Positions 42,842-54,611 of a DNA stretch of 64,000 nucleotides are shown piece after piece. The notes under the pieces were generated by a model. The model had not been told where the DNA came from. It searched no databases and worked only from the letters and a program-made list of their open reading frames with translations. Numbering within the stretch: the first letter of the stretch is position 1; each line of letters opens with the position of its first letter. A program made the translations under genes and the position numbers. This DNA is from JAXMCI01 sp046349435 (GTDB lineage: Bacteria > Pseudomonadota > Alphaproteobacteria > Dongiales > Dongiaceae): contig JAXMCI010000019.1 in the NCBI GenBank assembly GCA_046349435.1, forward strand, positions 62,001 to 126,000, in the 5' to 3' direction.

Positions 42842-43806
42842 TGCGCTTCCACCCGCTCCACCTCGTCCCGCCGGACACCAAGATCGACTTCATGCGATGG
42901 CACAAGCTCTGCTTCGTGTTCTCGCTGGTCATCACCATCGTCTCGGTGGCATCGATCGCCACCAGGGGCTTCAACTTCGGCATCGACTTCGCCGGCGGCA
43001 TCCTGATCGAGGTCAAGGCACAAGCGCCGGCCGCCGATCTCGGCGCGATGCGGGCCAAGCTCGACAATCTCGGCCTCGGCGAGGTCGCGCTGCAGGAGTT
43101 CGGCAGCCCCGACACGGTGCTGGTCCGCATCCAGCGGCAGCAGGGGGACGAGGGCGCCCAGCAGCGCGCCGTCAGCGCCGTCAAGACCGCCCTCGGCAGC
43201 GGCTACGACTATAGGCGGACCGAGTTCGTCGGCCCCAAGGTCGGCAGCGAGCTGGTCCAGACCGCGCTCATCGCGGTCGGCCTGGCGCTGCTCGGCATCG
43301 CCCTCTACATCTGGTTCCGCTACGAATGGCAGTTCGGCGTCAACGCCATCGTCGCCACCTTCCACGACTGCATCACCGCGGCCGGGCTGTTCTCGCTGTT
43401 CCAGATCGAGTTCAACCTGACCACCGTCGCCGCCATCCTGACCATCGCCGGCTATTCGGTGAACGACACGGTGGTGGTCTACGACCGCATCCGCGCCGAG
43501 CTGCGCAAGTACAAGAAGATGCCGGTCCGCGACATCCTCAACCTGTCGATCAACAAGACGCTGTCCCGGACCACCGTCACCAGCGCGCTGACCCTGCTCT
43601 CCGTCGTCGCCCTCTACCTGTTCGGCGGCGAGGTGATCCGCGGCTTCGCCCTGGCGATGATCTGGGGCATCTGCATCGGCACCTACTCGACCATCTTCGT
43701 GGCCAGCCCGATGCTGATCTACATGCACCTGCGCCGGAACGCCGGCGACGCCAAGGCCGCGCCCGAGCCCGGGCTGCCGGCCGACGCGGGGCAAGCGGGC
43801 CAGTAG
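42841..43806 (+). CDS. secF: Protein translocase subunit SecF
   Basis: 321 residues from ATG 42841. Six membrane segments. FNFGIDFAGGILIEV and TIAGYSVNDTVVVYDRIREE-type motif (YSVNDTVVVYDRIRAEL) with the functional Asp, then SRTTVTSALTLLSVVALYLFGG. It partners SecD. Confidence 0.97.
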   Translation: MRFHPLHLVPPDTKIDFMRWHKLCFVFSLVITIVSVASIATRGFNFGIDFAGGILIEVKAQAPAADLGAMRAKLDNLGLGEVALQEFGSPDTVLVRIQRQQGDEGAQQRAVSAVKTALGSGYDYRRTEFVGPKVGSELVQTALIAVGLALLGIALYIWFRYEWQFGVNAIVATFHDCITAAGLFSLFQIEFNLTTVAAILTIAGYSVNDTVVVYDRIRAELRKYKKMPVRDILNLSINKTLSRTTVTSALTLLSVVALYLFGGEVIRGFALAMIWGICIGTYSTIFVASPMLIYMHLRRNAGDAKAAPEPGLPADAGQAGQ

Positions 43807-43826
43807 CGGCCGCGCGGCGGACGGCC

Positions 43827-44210
43827 ATGGACGTCACGCCGCTGATCCCGTCCGGCCGGCAGGTCATCGAATCCTACGGCGACGGGCGCTTCCGCGTCAG
43901 CGGCGTGCTGTTCGAGGGCTCGGTCCTGATCTTCCCCGACCGCACCGAGAGCTGGGCGGTGAGCAGCGCCGCGGCGATCGACGCGGCCAGCCTCGATCCG
44001 GTGCGCGCCGCCGGCGCGGCCGGTGCCGTCGAGGTGCTGCTGCTCGGCTGCGGCGCGCGCATGGCGCTGGTCGGCGAGGCGCTGCGGCGGCCGCTGCGCC
44101 AGGCCGGCGTGGTTGTCGAGCCGATGGATACCGGCGCCGCCTGCCGGACCTACAACGTGCTGATGGCCGAAGGCCGCCGCGTCGCCGCCGCGCTGATCGC
44201 GGTGCCGTAG
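43827..44210 (+). CDS. Mth938-like domain protein (NDUFAF3 homolog candidate)
   Basis: 127 residues. Small DUF498/Mth938 fold: VIESYGDGRFRVSG, GSVLIFPDR, VEVLLLGCGARM and the final MDTGAACRTYNVLMAEGRRV typical of the family. Mitochondrial NDUFAF3, a complex I assembly factor, belongs to this family. It follows secF by 20 bases and is near the NDUFAF6-like gene at 44733, consistent with a role in membrane-complex biogenesis; that role is inferred. Confidence 0.9.
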   Translation: MDVTPLIPSGRQVIESYGDGRFRVSGVLFEGSVLIFPDRTESWAVSSAAAIDAASLDPVRAAGAAGAVEVLLLGCGARMALVGEALRRPLRQAGVVVEPMDTGAACRTYNVLMAEGRRVAAALIAVP

Positions 44211-44226
44211 CCCGGCCCGGATGAGG

Positions 44227-44634
44227 TCAGCTGTCGACGACCTTCCAGGAGCCGTCGGCCTGGCGGCAGGCCGTGCCGGCCGAGCGCTGCAGCTGGCCGT
44301 CGCCGGCGATGGTCTGGCGGAACACCCGGCAGCGGAGGCCGTCGCCCGTCTGGTAGCTCCGCATCGGCATGACCGCGCCGGAATGCCCGCTCGACGGATT
44401 GGTCCAGCCCACCGGTGTGCCGTCCGGCGCGGTCTCCAGCGCGTGCTGCGCCGCGGCGTTGACCAGCATCCGGTCCTCCGGGTCGAGCGCGCCGCCAGGG
44501 GCGCCGCTGCCGAAGGCGGCCGGCTCGACGCCCGTCCCGGGCCGGCCGGCCGCCGGCTGCTGGCAGCCGGCCAGCGCGAAGGCCAGCACGCCCAATGCCA
44601 TCGTCATGCCGGGTCCGTATCGCATCGCGGTCAT
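44227..44634 (-). CDS. 17-kDa surface-antigen-like lipoprotein
   Basis: 135 residues from ATG 44634 (ATG 44607 also possible). Signal LGVLAFALAGC with lipobox Cys near residue 24, then a small domain: DRMLVNAAAQHALETAPDG, WTNPSSGHSGAVMPMRSY, CRVFRQTIAGDGQ and TACRQADGSWKVV, matching the rickettsial 17-kDa antigen type 2 family. Two Cys in the domain may pair. It is anchored to the outer membrane and divergent from the NDUFAF6-like gene. Function unknown. Confidence 0.87.
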   Translation of the reverse strand: MTAMRYGPGMTMALGVLAFALAGCQQPAAGRPGTGVEPAAFGSGAPGGALDPEDRMLVNAAAQHALETAPDGTPVGWTNPSSGHSGAVMPMRSYQTGDGLRCRVFRQTIAGDGQLQRSAGTACRQADGSWKVVDS

Positions 44635-44732
44635 CCTGCTCCCTCCGAACCGTGCCGTGCCCGGCGGTCCCGACCGAGGTCGATGGGAAACATCCTAGCC
44701 CGCGGCCGCGATCCTCGACAGGCCGCGGCGCG

Positions 44733-45581
44733 ATGAGCGAGGCGCTGCCGGACATCGCCGCCGAGCTTCGCCGGCAGGACCACGACCGCTTCCTCACCGT
44801 GCTGTTCGCGCCGGCCGGGCGGCGGGACGCGCTGATCGCGCTCTACGCCTTCAACCTCGAGGTGGCGCGCGCCCGCGAGCGGGTCAGCCAGCCGCTGATC
44901 GGGCTGATGCGGCTGCAATGGTGGCGCGACAGCATCGCCGGGATCTACCAGGGCTCGCCGCGCCATCACGCCGTGGTGGAGCCGCTCGCCGCCGCGATCC
45001 GGGCGCACCGGCTGGAGCGCGGCCTGTTCGACCGGCTGATCGACGCACGCGAGGCCGACATGGACGAGCAGCCTCCGGCCAGCCTCGAGGCGCTCGAGGC
45101 CTATGCCTCGGCCACCTCCGGCGCGCTCGGGCGGCTGGCGGCCGGCATTCTCGCCGAGGGCGGAGTCACCGCAGCGGCGGGGGCGGCGGCCGACGCGGCC
45201 GGCACGGCCTTCGCGCTGGCCGGGCTGCTGCGGGCCGTGCCGTTCCATGCCCGGGAGCGGCGGCTCTACCTGCCGCAATCGGTGATCGACGCCACCGGGC
45301 TCGAGGTCGGTGCGCTGTTCGAGCTGCACGGCTCGCCGGCGCTGCGCGAGGCGTGCCGGACGGTGGCGGAACGGGCGGAGGCCCGGCTGGCGGAGGGACG
45401 GGCGGCCGCCCGCGGGCTGCCGCGGCGCCTGCTGCCGGCCCTGCTGCCCGCGGTGCTGGCGCGCCAGCACCTGCGCCGCCTCGCCCGGGCCGGCTACGAC
45501 CCGTTCACGCGGCTGGTCCAGGAGCCGCCGCCCGGCCGCGCCTGGCGGCTGCTGGCGGCGAGCCTCGCCGGCCGGATCTGA
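44733..45581 (+). CDS. Squalene/phytoene synthase family protein, NDUFAF6-like
   Basis: 282 residues from ATG 44733. Overall prenyl-synthase fold with GLMRLQWWRDSIAGIY and ATSGALGRLAAGILAEGG. The first catalytic Asp-rich motif of true synthases (DDxVD after YAF) is replaced by YAFNLEVARARERVS, so catalysis of the usual kind is unlikely. That stretch instead resembles NDUFAF6, a mitochondrial complex I assembly factor. No other carotenoid or hopanoid genes are near. It stops one base from the trmFO stop (convergent). Confidence 0.88.
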   Translation: MSEALPDIAAELRRQDHDRFLTVLFAPAGRRDALIALYAFNLEVARARERVSQPLIGLMRLQWWRDSIAGIYQGSPRHHAVVEPLAAAIRAHRLERGLFDRLIDAREADMDEQPPASLEALEAYASATSGALGRLAAGILAEGGVTAAAGAAADAAGTAFALAGLLRAVPFHARERRLYLPQSVIDATGLEVGALFELHGSPALREACRTVAERAEARLAEGRAAARGLPRRLLPALLPAVLARQHLRRLARAGYDPFTRLVQEPPPGRAWRLLAASLAGRI

Positions 45582-46949
45582 TCAGGCGGCCGCCTCGCGG
45601 CGGCCCAGCCAGCGGTCGAGATCGGCCAGCGCCCGGGCCGACAGCGCCGGCTTGCGCGCCAGCCGGCCCTTGCGGCCGCCGGCGGCGTCCGGGATCGGCG
45701 GGAACAGCCCGAAATTCACGTTCATCGGCTGGAAGGTGGCGGCGTCCGCGCCGCCGGTGATGTGGCGCAGCAACGCGCCCAGCGCCGTGGTCGGCGGCGG
45801 CGGCTCGACCGCCGCGCCGCTCCGCTCGGCCGCGGCGAAGCGTCCGGCCAGCAGCCCGATCGCCGCGCTCTCGACATAGCCCTCGACGCCGGTGACCTGG
45901 CCGGCGAAGCGCAGCCGCGGCTCGGCCTTGAGCCGCAGGGCGCCGTCGAGCAGGCGCGGGCTGTTGAGGAAGGTATTCCGGTGCAGCCCGCCGAGCCGGG
46001 CGAACTCGGCCCGCTCCAGGCCCGGGATGGTGCGGAAGATGCGCACCTGCTCGGCATGCTTCAGCTTGGTCTGGAAGCCCACCAGGTTGAACAGCGTGCC
46101 GAGCGCGTTGTCCTGGCGGAGCTGGACCACGGCGTGGGGCCGCCGGCCGGTATGCGGGTCGGTCAGCCCGACCGGCTTCATCGGCCCGAAGCGCAGCGTC
46201 TCCGGGCCGCGCGCCGCCATCACCTCGATCGGCAGGCAGCCCTCGAAATAGGGCGTGCTCGCCTCCCACTCCTTGAAGGAGGTCTTCTCGCCGGCGAGCA
46301 GCGCGGCGACGAAGGCCTCGTACCCCTCGCGGTCGAGCGCGCAGTTGATGTAGTCGGCGCCCCCGCCGCCCGGTCCCGCCTTGTCGTAGCGGGACTGGAA
46401 CCAGGCCTTGTCGAGGTCGACGGTCTCGCGATGCACGATGGGCGCGATGGCGTCGAAGAAGGCCAGGGACTCCTCGCCGGTCAGCGCCGCGATCGCCGCG
46501 GCCAGCGCCGGGGAGGTGAGGGGGCCGGTCGCCAGGATCACGCTGTCCCAGCCGGCCGGCGGCAGGCCGGCGACCTCGCCGCGCTCCAGCCGGACCAGCG
46601 GCTCGGCGAGCAGCCGCTCGGTGACCGCGGCGGCGAAGCCGTCCCGGTCGACGGCGAGCGCGCCGCCGGCCGGCAGCTTGTGGGCGTCGGCGCAGGCCAG
46701 GATCAGCGAGCCGCAGCGCCGCATCTCCTCGTGCAGCAGGCCGACCGCGTTGCTCTGCGCGTCGTCGGAGCGGAAGGAGTTGGAGCAGACGAGCTCGGCC
46801 AGCCGGTCGGTGGCGTGCGCCTCGGTGCGGCGCAGCGGCCGCATCTCGTGCAGCACCACGGGGACGCCGGCGCGCGTCAGCTGCCAGGCCGCCTCGGCGC
46901 CGGCCAGCCCGCCACCGACGACATGCACGGTGCCGGCGGCCTCGTTCAC
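45582..46949 (-). CDS. trmFO: Methylenetetrahydrofolate-tRNA-(uracil-5-)-methyltransferase TrmFO
   Basis: 455 residues from GTG 46949, overlapping the upstream gene stop (GTGA). FAD site VHVVGGGLAGAEAAWQL at the N-terminus, HEMRPLRRTEAH, LVCSNSFRSDDAQSNAVGLL with the catalytic-region Cys, EVMAARGPETLRFGPMKPVGL, and FQPMNVNFGLFPP near the end. It methylates U54 of tRNA using folate and FADH2. Extending further upstream would run through the GST gene and is rejected. Confidence 0.95.
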   Translation of the reverse strand: MNEAAGTVHVVGGGLAGAEAAWQLTRAGVPVVLHEMRPLRRTEAHATDRLAELVCSNSFRSDDAQSNAVGLLHEEMRRCGSLILACADAHKLPAGGALAVDRDGFAAAVTERLLAEPLVRLERGEVAGLPPAGWDSVILATGPLTSPALAAAIAALTGEESLAFFDAIAPIVHRETVDLDKAWFQSRYDKAGPGGGGADYINCALDREGYEAFVAALLAGEKTSFKEWEASTPYFEGCLPIEVMAARGPETLRFGPMKPVGLTDPHTGRRPHAVVQLRQDNALGTLFNLVGFQTKLKHAEQVRIFRTIPGLERAEFARLGGLHRNTFLNSPRLLDGALRLKAEPRLRFAGQVTGVEGYVESAAIGLLAGRFAAAERSGAAVEPPPPTTALGALLRHITGGADAATFQPMNVNFGLFPPIPDAAGGRKGRLARKPALSARALADLDRWLGRREAAA

Positions 46950-47575
46950 GCGCCGGAGGGCTCCAGACCCTCGCTGCGCAGGGTGCGCTGCATCGCCGGC
47001 CGCTCGCCGACCAGCCGGACGAGATGGCCGATATTGGCGTGAGTCCAGCCGGGCTTGGCCATCTGACGGGACCAGCGCACCAGCATGTAGAGATAGAGGT
47101 CGGCGGCGCTGAACCGGCGGCCGAGCAGGTAGGGCCCGAGGGCGCCATCGATCTGTGCCCACATGCGGTCCAGCCGCTGCTCGGCGCTGTCCTTCAGCGC
47201 ACGCTGCATGGCCGGGTCGGTCAGGTAGTTGTCGGGGTGCCACCACTGCATCAGGCACTCCTGCACCGTGTTGGTGAAATACACCAGCCACTGCAGGAAC
47301 GCCGGGCGGTCATGCTCGCCCGGCGCCGGCATCAGCATCGCCTGCGGATGGCGCTCGCAGAGATGCAGCAGGATCGCCGCGGCCTCGTACATCACGAGCT
47401 CGCCGTCGACCAGGGTCGGGACCCGCGCATTGGGATTGAGCTTGAGGTAGTCCGGGTCGAACTGCCGGCCCTTGTCGATGTCGACCAGCACCAGCTCGTA
47501 GGGGGCGCCGACCTCCTCGAGGACGGCGTGCGGCGCCATGTTGGCGGCGCCCGGTGCGTAGTAGAGCCTGTACAT
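46946..47575 (-). CDS. Glutathione S-transferase family protein
   Basis: 209 residues from ATG 47575. Thioredoxin-like N-terminus (YRLYYAPGAANMAPHAVLEE) with the cis-Pro region NPNARVPTLVDGE and YEAAAILLHL, then the all-helical C-terminal domain (about 85-205) with PYLLGRRFSAADLYLYMLV. Substrate unknown. It lies between uvrA (20 bases) and trmFO (4-base overlap) on the same strand. Confidence 0.92.
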   Translation of the reverse strand: MYRLYYAPGAANMAPHAVLEEVGAPYELVLVDIDKGRQFDPDYLKLNPNARVPTLVDGELVMYEAAAILLHLCERHPQAMLMPAPGEHDRPAFLQWLVYFTNTVQECLMQWWHPDNYLTDPAMQRALKDSAEQRLDRMWAQIDGALGPYLLGRRFSAADLYLYMLVRWSRQMAKPGWTHANIGHLVRLVGERPAMQRTLRSEGLEPSGA

Positions 47576-47595
47576 CGCTTCCTCCCTGTCGCCGC

Positions 47596-50481
<2,886 letters not shown>

Positions 50482-50537
50482 GGGCCTCGGGACGGACGGG
50501 GTTCGGGCGGTCGGGACGCCCACCCAGATATAGTCCT

Positions 50538-50561
50538 CCGGGGTCGCGAAAGCGACTCCGG
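50538..50561. other. Perfect hairpin with GAAA loop upstream of uvrA
   Basis: CCGGGGTCGC-GAAA-GCGACTCCGG forms a 10-bp stem with one G-T pair and a GNRA tetraloop on the plus strand. It lies between the end of the fbpC-like gene and uvrA, both minus strand, so it could end the transporter transcript or act in the uvrA leader. No T-run follows, so it is not a textbook terminator. Confidence 0.5.
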
Positions 50562-50639
50562 CGTGCACGTTCCGTTCTTGTCATGAAGGCGAGGGCGGGG
50601 AGCCGGATCGGCCATCGCTGCTCAGCCCGGAATAGCTGC

Positions 50640-51707
50640 TCAGCCCGGGTAGATCCAGAGCGCCTCGGCCGGCAGCTCGACCAGCAGCTCCGCCGAGTCG
50701 GGCGGCTCGGCGGCGAAGGCGCGGGCGACCCAGGTGCCGCGGCGCAGCGCGAGCTCGTAGCGCTCGCCCAGGTACATCGCCGTCTCCAGCCGCATCGGCA
50801 CCCGGCCCGGCCCCGGCGAATCGGCCAGCCTCACGCGCTCCAGCCGGATCACCCCGACGGCCGGCGCCCCCGGCTGCGGCACGCCGGCGCCCTGCCACAG
50901 GCCCTCCAGCACCACATCCTCGACCCGCAGCCGGGCGCGGCCGGCGGCGGCCGGCTCCAGCCGGCCCTCGATGCGGTTGTTGGAGCCCATGAACTCGGCC
51001 GCGAAGAGGCTCTGCGGCGCGGCGTAGATCTCCTTCGGGCTGCCCTGCTGCTCCGCCCGGCCGTCCCGCAGCAGCAGCAGCCGGTCGGCCAGCGACATCG
51101 CCTCGACCTGGTCGTGGGTGACGCAGAGCGCCGTCAGGCCGAGGTCGCGGATCAGCGTCTTCAGCCAGGCCCGCGCCTCCTCGCGCAGCTTGGCGTCGAG
51201 GTTGGAGAGAGGCTCGTCGAGCAGGATGACCGGCGGCTCGTAGACCAGCGCCCGGGCGATGGCGACGCGCTGCTGCTGGCCGCCGGAGAGCTGGTGGGTG
51301 TAGCGCCCGCCGAGACCGGCGAGGTCGAGGCGGGCCAGCGCCTGCTCGACCCGGCCGGCGATCTCGGCGCGCGGCACGCGGCGCAGCCGCAGCCCGTAGG
51401 CGACGTTCTCGAATACGCTCTTATGCGGCCAGAGGGCGTAGGACTGGAAGACCAGGCCGAGGCCGCGGCGCTCGGCCGGCAGGTCGATCCCGCGGGCGGC
51501 GTCGAACAGCACCCGGTCGCCGACGGCGATGCGGCCGCGCTCCGGCCGCTCCAGCCCGGCGACGCAGCGCAGCAGGGTGGTCTTGCCGCTGCCCGACGCG
51601 CCGAGCAGCGCGACGATGCCGCCCGGCTGCGCGGTGAAGGAGACGCCCTTGAGGATCTCCAGGCCGCCGAGCCGGACGGCGACGTCGCTCACCACCAGGT
51701 CAGGCAT
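50640..51707 (-). CDS. fbpC: ABC transporter ATP-binding protein (FbpC/PotA type)
   Basis: 355 residues from ATG 51707, overlapping the permease end by 8 bases. Walker A GASGSGKTTLL (about 38), Q-loop FQSYALWPHKSV, signature LSGGQQQRVAIARAL, Walker B VILLDEPLSNLDAKLR, and a TOBE-type C-terminal domain (about 240-355). It powers the importer encoded by the next two genes. Confidence 0.93.
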   Translation of the reverse strand: MPDLVVSDVAVRLGGLEILKGVSFTAQPGGIVALLGASGSGKTTLLRCVAGLERPERGRIAVGDRVLFDAARGIDLPAERRGLGLVFQSYALWPHKSVFENVAYGLRLRRVPRAEIAGRVEQALARLDLAGLGGRYTHQLSGGQQQRVAIARALVYEPPVILLDEPLSNLDAKLREEARAWLKTLIRDLGLTALCVTHDQVEAMSLADRLLLLRDGRAEQQGSPKEIYAAPQSLFAAEFMGSNNRIEGRLEPAAAGRARLRVEDVVLEGLWQGAGVPQPGAPAVGVIRLERVRLADSPGPGRVPMRLETAMYLGERYELALRRGTWVARAFAAEPPDSAELLVELPAEALWIYPG

Positions 51708-53409
51708 GGAGTCTCGCTCCCAGTCGCAGCGCCGCGGCAAGCCCGAGCCCGATCAGCGCGAGGTTGACGACCGAGAGCGCGGCGACGAGGTCGACCGCGC
51801 CGGTGCCCCAGAGCGAGACGAGCAGCGAGCCGATCACCTCCGTTCCCGGGCCGAGCAGGTAGACGCCGGTGGAGTACTCCCGCACGAAGATCAGGAACAC
51901 CAGCACCCAGGCGGCGAGCATGCCGTTCCAGGCGAGCGGCAGGGTGACGTCGCGGCGCACCTTCAGGGCGCCGGCGCCGGCGACCTGCGCCGCCTCCTCG
52001 AGCTCGCCGCCGATCTGCAGCAGCGTGCCCTGGACCAGCCGCATGCCGTAGGCCAGCCAGACGATGCTGTAGGCGAGCCAGACCGAGAGCATGGTCTGGC
52101 GCAGCGGCGCCAGCGGCCGGACGAAGAGGAAGATCCACAGGATCGCCAGGCCGGCGACGATGCCGGGCATCGCGCGGGGCGCCAGCACGAGGTAGTCGAC
52201 GGCCCTCACCCAGGGCGAGGCCCAGCGATGGACGGCAATCGCCAGCAGGGTGTAGCAGACGATCGCCGCCGCGCCGCCGATCACCCCGATGCCGAGCGTG
52301 TTGAGGATGCCGCGCAGGATGTTGGGGTAGTCGAGCAGCTCGCGATAGTGCTGCAGGGTGAGGACGTCGAGCAGCCGCACGCCCTCGCCCCAGGAGACCA
52401 CGATCGAGCGCAGCGCCACGCCGCCGACCGGTACGACGACGGTGACCAGCAGCCAGAGCAGGATCAGGGCCAGCGCCGGCCAGCGCCAGCCGCCGAGCCG
52501 CAGCGGCTGGACGCGCAGGCCCTTGCCGCGCATCGAGACGTAGCGCCCGGCGTCGCGCAGCAGCCGGCGCTGCAGCACGATCAAGGGGATGGCGATCAGG
52601 ATGATGCACACCACCACCACGGCCATCAGCTGGTAGCTCGGCGTGCCCAGGATGTTGGTCAGCTTGTAGAGATAGGTGGTGAGCACCAGCCGGTGCGCCG
52701 GGTCGCCCAGCACCAGCGGCAGGCCGAACAGCTCGAAGCCGAGGAAGAAGACCAGCACCGCGGCGAAGGCGAGCGACGGGCGGATCATCGGCAGGCTGAC
52801 GGTGAGCGCGACCCGCAGCGGCGAGGCGCCGGCCATGCGCGCCGCCTCCTCGAGGTCGCTGCCGATGCCGCGCAGCCCGGCCGCGGCGTAGAGATAGACG
52901 TGCGGCACGTGGGTCAGGCCGGCGATCGCGATGAGGGCGGGCAGCGAGTAGATGTCCCAGGGAAGGAATCCCAGGACCGACTTCACCGCGGTCGAGACCA
53001 GCCCGACCGGCCCCGCCGCGACGACGTAGCCGAAGGCCAGCACCACGGCCGAGCTGAACACCGGGATCATCAGCGCCAGCTCGAGCCAGCGCCGCCCCGG
53101 CAGGTCGGTGCGGACGACGAGGAAGGCGAGGATGGCGCCGACCGGCACGGCGATGACGGTCATCCCGGCGGCGAGCGCGAGCGTGGTCCACAGCGCCCGC
53201 CAGAAATCGGGGTCGGCCAGCACGAAGCGCCAGGCGTCGAGCGTCACGCTGGCGCTCGGCGTGAAGAAGGGATCGGAGAGGAAGCTCTGGTAGACGATCA
53301 GCGCCAGCGGCGCCGCGACCGCCAGCCCGGCGACGGCGATGGCCGGCCAGCGCAGCAGCCCGACGCCCGGCCCCGGCCGCGGGGCGCGCCGGGCGCTGGC
53401 GATGCTCAC
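51700..53409 (-). CDS. fbpB: Fused two-domain ABC transporter permease (FbpB type)
   Basis: 569 residues with about twelve membrane segments in two homologous halves. Each half has an EAA loop: EEAARMAGASPLRVALTVSL and EEAAQVAGAGALKVRRDVTL. A fused permease is typical of Fe(III)-type importers of the FbpABC/AfuABC group; phosphonate and thiamine-type systems are alternatives. It sits 10 bases after the binding-protein gene. Confidence 0.93.
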   Translation of the reverse strand: MSIASARRAPRPGPGVGLLRWPAIAVAGLAVAAPLALIVYQSFLSDPFFTPSASVTLDAWRFVLADPDFWRALWTTLALAAGMTVIAVPVGAILAFLVVRTDLPGRRWLELALMIPVFSSAVVLAFGYVVAAGPVGLVSTAVKSVLGFLPWDIYSLPALIAIAGLTHVPHVYLYAAAGLRGIGSDLEEAARMAGASPLRVALTVSLPMIRPSLAFAAVLVFFLGFELFGLPLVLGDPAHRLVLTTYLYKLTNILGTPSYQLMAVVVVCIILIAIPLIVLQRRLLRDAGRYVSMRGKGLRVQPLRLGGWRWPALALILLWLLVTVVVPVGGVALRSIVVSWGEGVRLLDVLTLQHYRELLDYPNILRGILNTLGIGVIGGAAAIVCYTLLAIAVHRWASPWVRAVDYLVLAPRAMPGIVAGLAILWIFLFVRPLAPLRQTMLSVWLAYSIVWLAYGMRLVQGTLLQIGGELEEAAQVAGAGALKVRRDVTLPLAWNGMLAAWVLVFLIFVREYSTGVYLLGPGTEVIGSLLVSLWGTGAVDLVAALSVVNLALIGLGLAAALRLGARLHA

Positions 53410-53419
53410 GGCGCGGCGG

Positions 53420-54538
53420 TCAGCCGCCCTGCATCGCCGCCTGCCACTTCTTGATGAAGGCGACCCGGGCCATCGGCGACAGGTTCTTCAGCAGCGAGTC
53501 GTCGATCGGGATCGGCCGCGCCTTGTCGCCGACCAGCGCCGCCGTGGACTTGGCTGTGGCCTCGCCCTCGACGTCGGCGCGGATGGCGTGCAGGTCGGCC
53601 TTGGCGAGGATCGTCTGGCCTTCCTGCGACAGCATGAAGTCGAGGAAGAGCTTGGCCGCGTTGGGCGCCCGCGCCTTGGCCGAGATGAAGGCGACGCGCG
53701 AGGTCACCAGCGTGAAGTCGCTCGGCAGCACCCAGGCGATGCTCGGGTCCTTCTTGGCCCGGGCGATGGCATAGGAGCCGAAGACGTCGTAGGCGATGAG
53801 ATGCTCGCCGGAGCCGACCCGCTCGAGCATTGCGCCGACCGAGGTGTAGAGCTTGATCTGCGCCTTGCCGAAGGCCTGGAACAGGTCCCAGGCCTGCGGC
53901 CAGGCCGCGGCGTCCTGGGTCAGCTGGACGAAGCCGACACCCGACCGCTCCGGGTCGTAGGCGCAGATCTTGCCCTTGTAGGCCTCGGTCTTCGTCTGCA
54001 GAAGCTTCAGCAGGTCCGCGTGGCTCTTCGGCACGTCGCCCGGCGGCACCAGCCGCTTGTTGTAGACGATGGCCAGCGGCTCGGCCGTCGTGCCGTACGC
54101 CTGCTCCTTCCACACCGCCCAGCCCGGCAGGCTGGGGATCTCCGGCGAGGCGTAGGTCAGCGCGTCGCCATCGGCGACCAGCTTGAACTGCAGGTCGGTG
54201 GCCGAGGACCACAGCAGGTCGCCGGTGCCGGCCCCCGCCGCGACCTCGGCTATGTAGCGGTTGTAGAGCTCGGTCGAGTTGAGGTCGGAATATTCGACCC
54301 CGATGCCGGGATAGCGGGCCTCGAAGGCCTGGACCAGCGGATTGGCCAGCGCCGCGTCGGTGGTGCTGTAGATCACCACCTTGCCTTCCTTCGTCGCCGC
54401 GTCGACGATGCCCTGGTAGTCGGCGGGATAGCCGGACGGCAGGCCGGCCGCGGCGGCGGTCCCGGCCGCGAGCGTACCGAGCGCGGCGATCAGCAGCTTG
54501 AGCGGGCGGAGACGGGCGGAGAAGCGTGGCGCCGGCAT
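53420..54538 (-). CDS. fbpA: Extracellular solute-binding protein (FbpA type)
   Basis: 372 residues. Signal peptide (LKLLIAALGTLAAGTAAAA), then GYPADYQGIVDAATKEGKVVIYSTTD, FEARYPGIGVEYSDLNSTELYNRY, DLLWSSATDLQ and MLSQEGQTILAKADLHAIRAD, the pattern of periplasmic SBP_bac_6/8 iron or organophosphonate binders. First gene of the transporter operon fbpA-fbpB-fbpC. The ligand is not settled by the sequence. Confidence 0.92.
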   Translation of the reverse strand: MPAPRFSARLRPLKLLIAALGTLAAGTAAAAGLPSGYPADYQGIVDAATKEGKVVIYSTTDAALANPLVQAFEARYPGIGVEYSDLNSTELYNRYIAEVAAGAGTGDLLWSSATDLQFKLVADGDALTYASPEIPSLPGWAVWKEQAYGTTAEPLAIVYNKRLVPPGDVPKSHADLLKLLQTKTEAYKGKICAYDPERSGVGFVQLTQDAAAWPQAWDLFQAFGKAQIKLYTSVGAMLERVGSGEHLIAYDVFGSYAIARAKKDPSIAWVLPSDFTLVTSRVAFISAKARAPNAAKLFLDFMLSQEGQTILAKADLHAIRADVEGEATAKSTAALVGDKARPIPIDDSLLKNLSPMARVAFIKKWQAAMQGG

Positions 54539-54588
54539 CGGGTCCTCCCTGGCATCGCAGGCGCCCGTTCCTCCGGCGCCAGGGTTTG

Positions 54589-54607
54589 AACGCCCGGCGC
54601 GGGCGTT
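54589..54607 (-). terminator. Hairpin after the serine hydrolase gene
   Basis: AACGCCC/GGGCGTT, a 7-bp perfect stem with a 5-base loop, five bases beyond the stop of the minus-strand hydrolase and 51 bases before the fbpA start. It lacks a T-run, so termination is only probable. Confidence 0.4.
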
Positions 54608-54611
54608 AGTT

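Noticed and set aside
44733..45581. Carotenoid or hopanoid biosynthesis gene
   Set aside because: The first Asp-rich catalytic motif is missing and no partner desaturase or cyclase gene is in the window; the NDUFAF6-like reading fits better.
50560..50580. GTTCCGTTC near uvrA as an alphaproteobacterial LexA box
   Set aside because: The half-sites are one base apart, not the seven required for GTTC-N7-GTTC, so SOS control is not supported.
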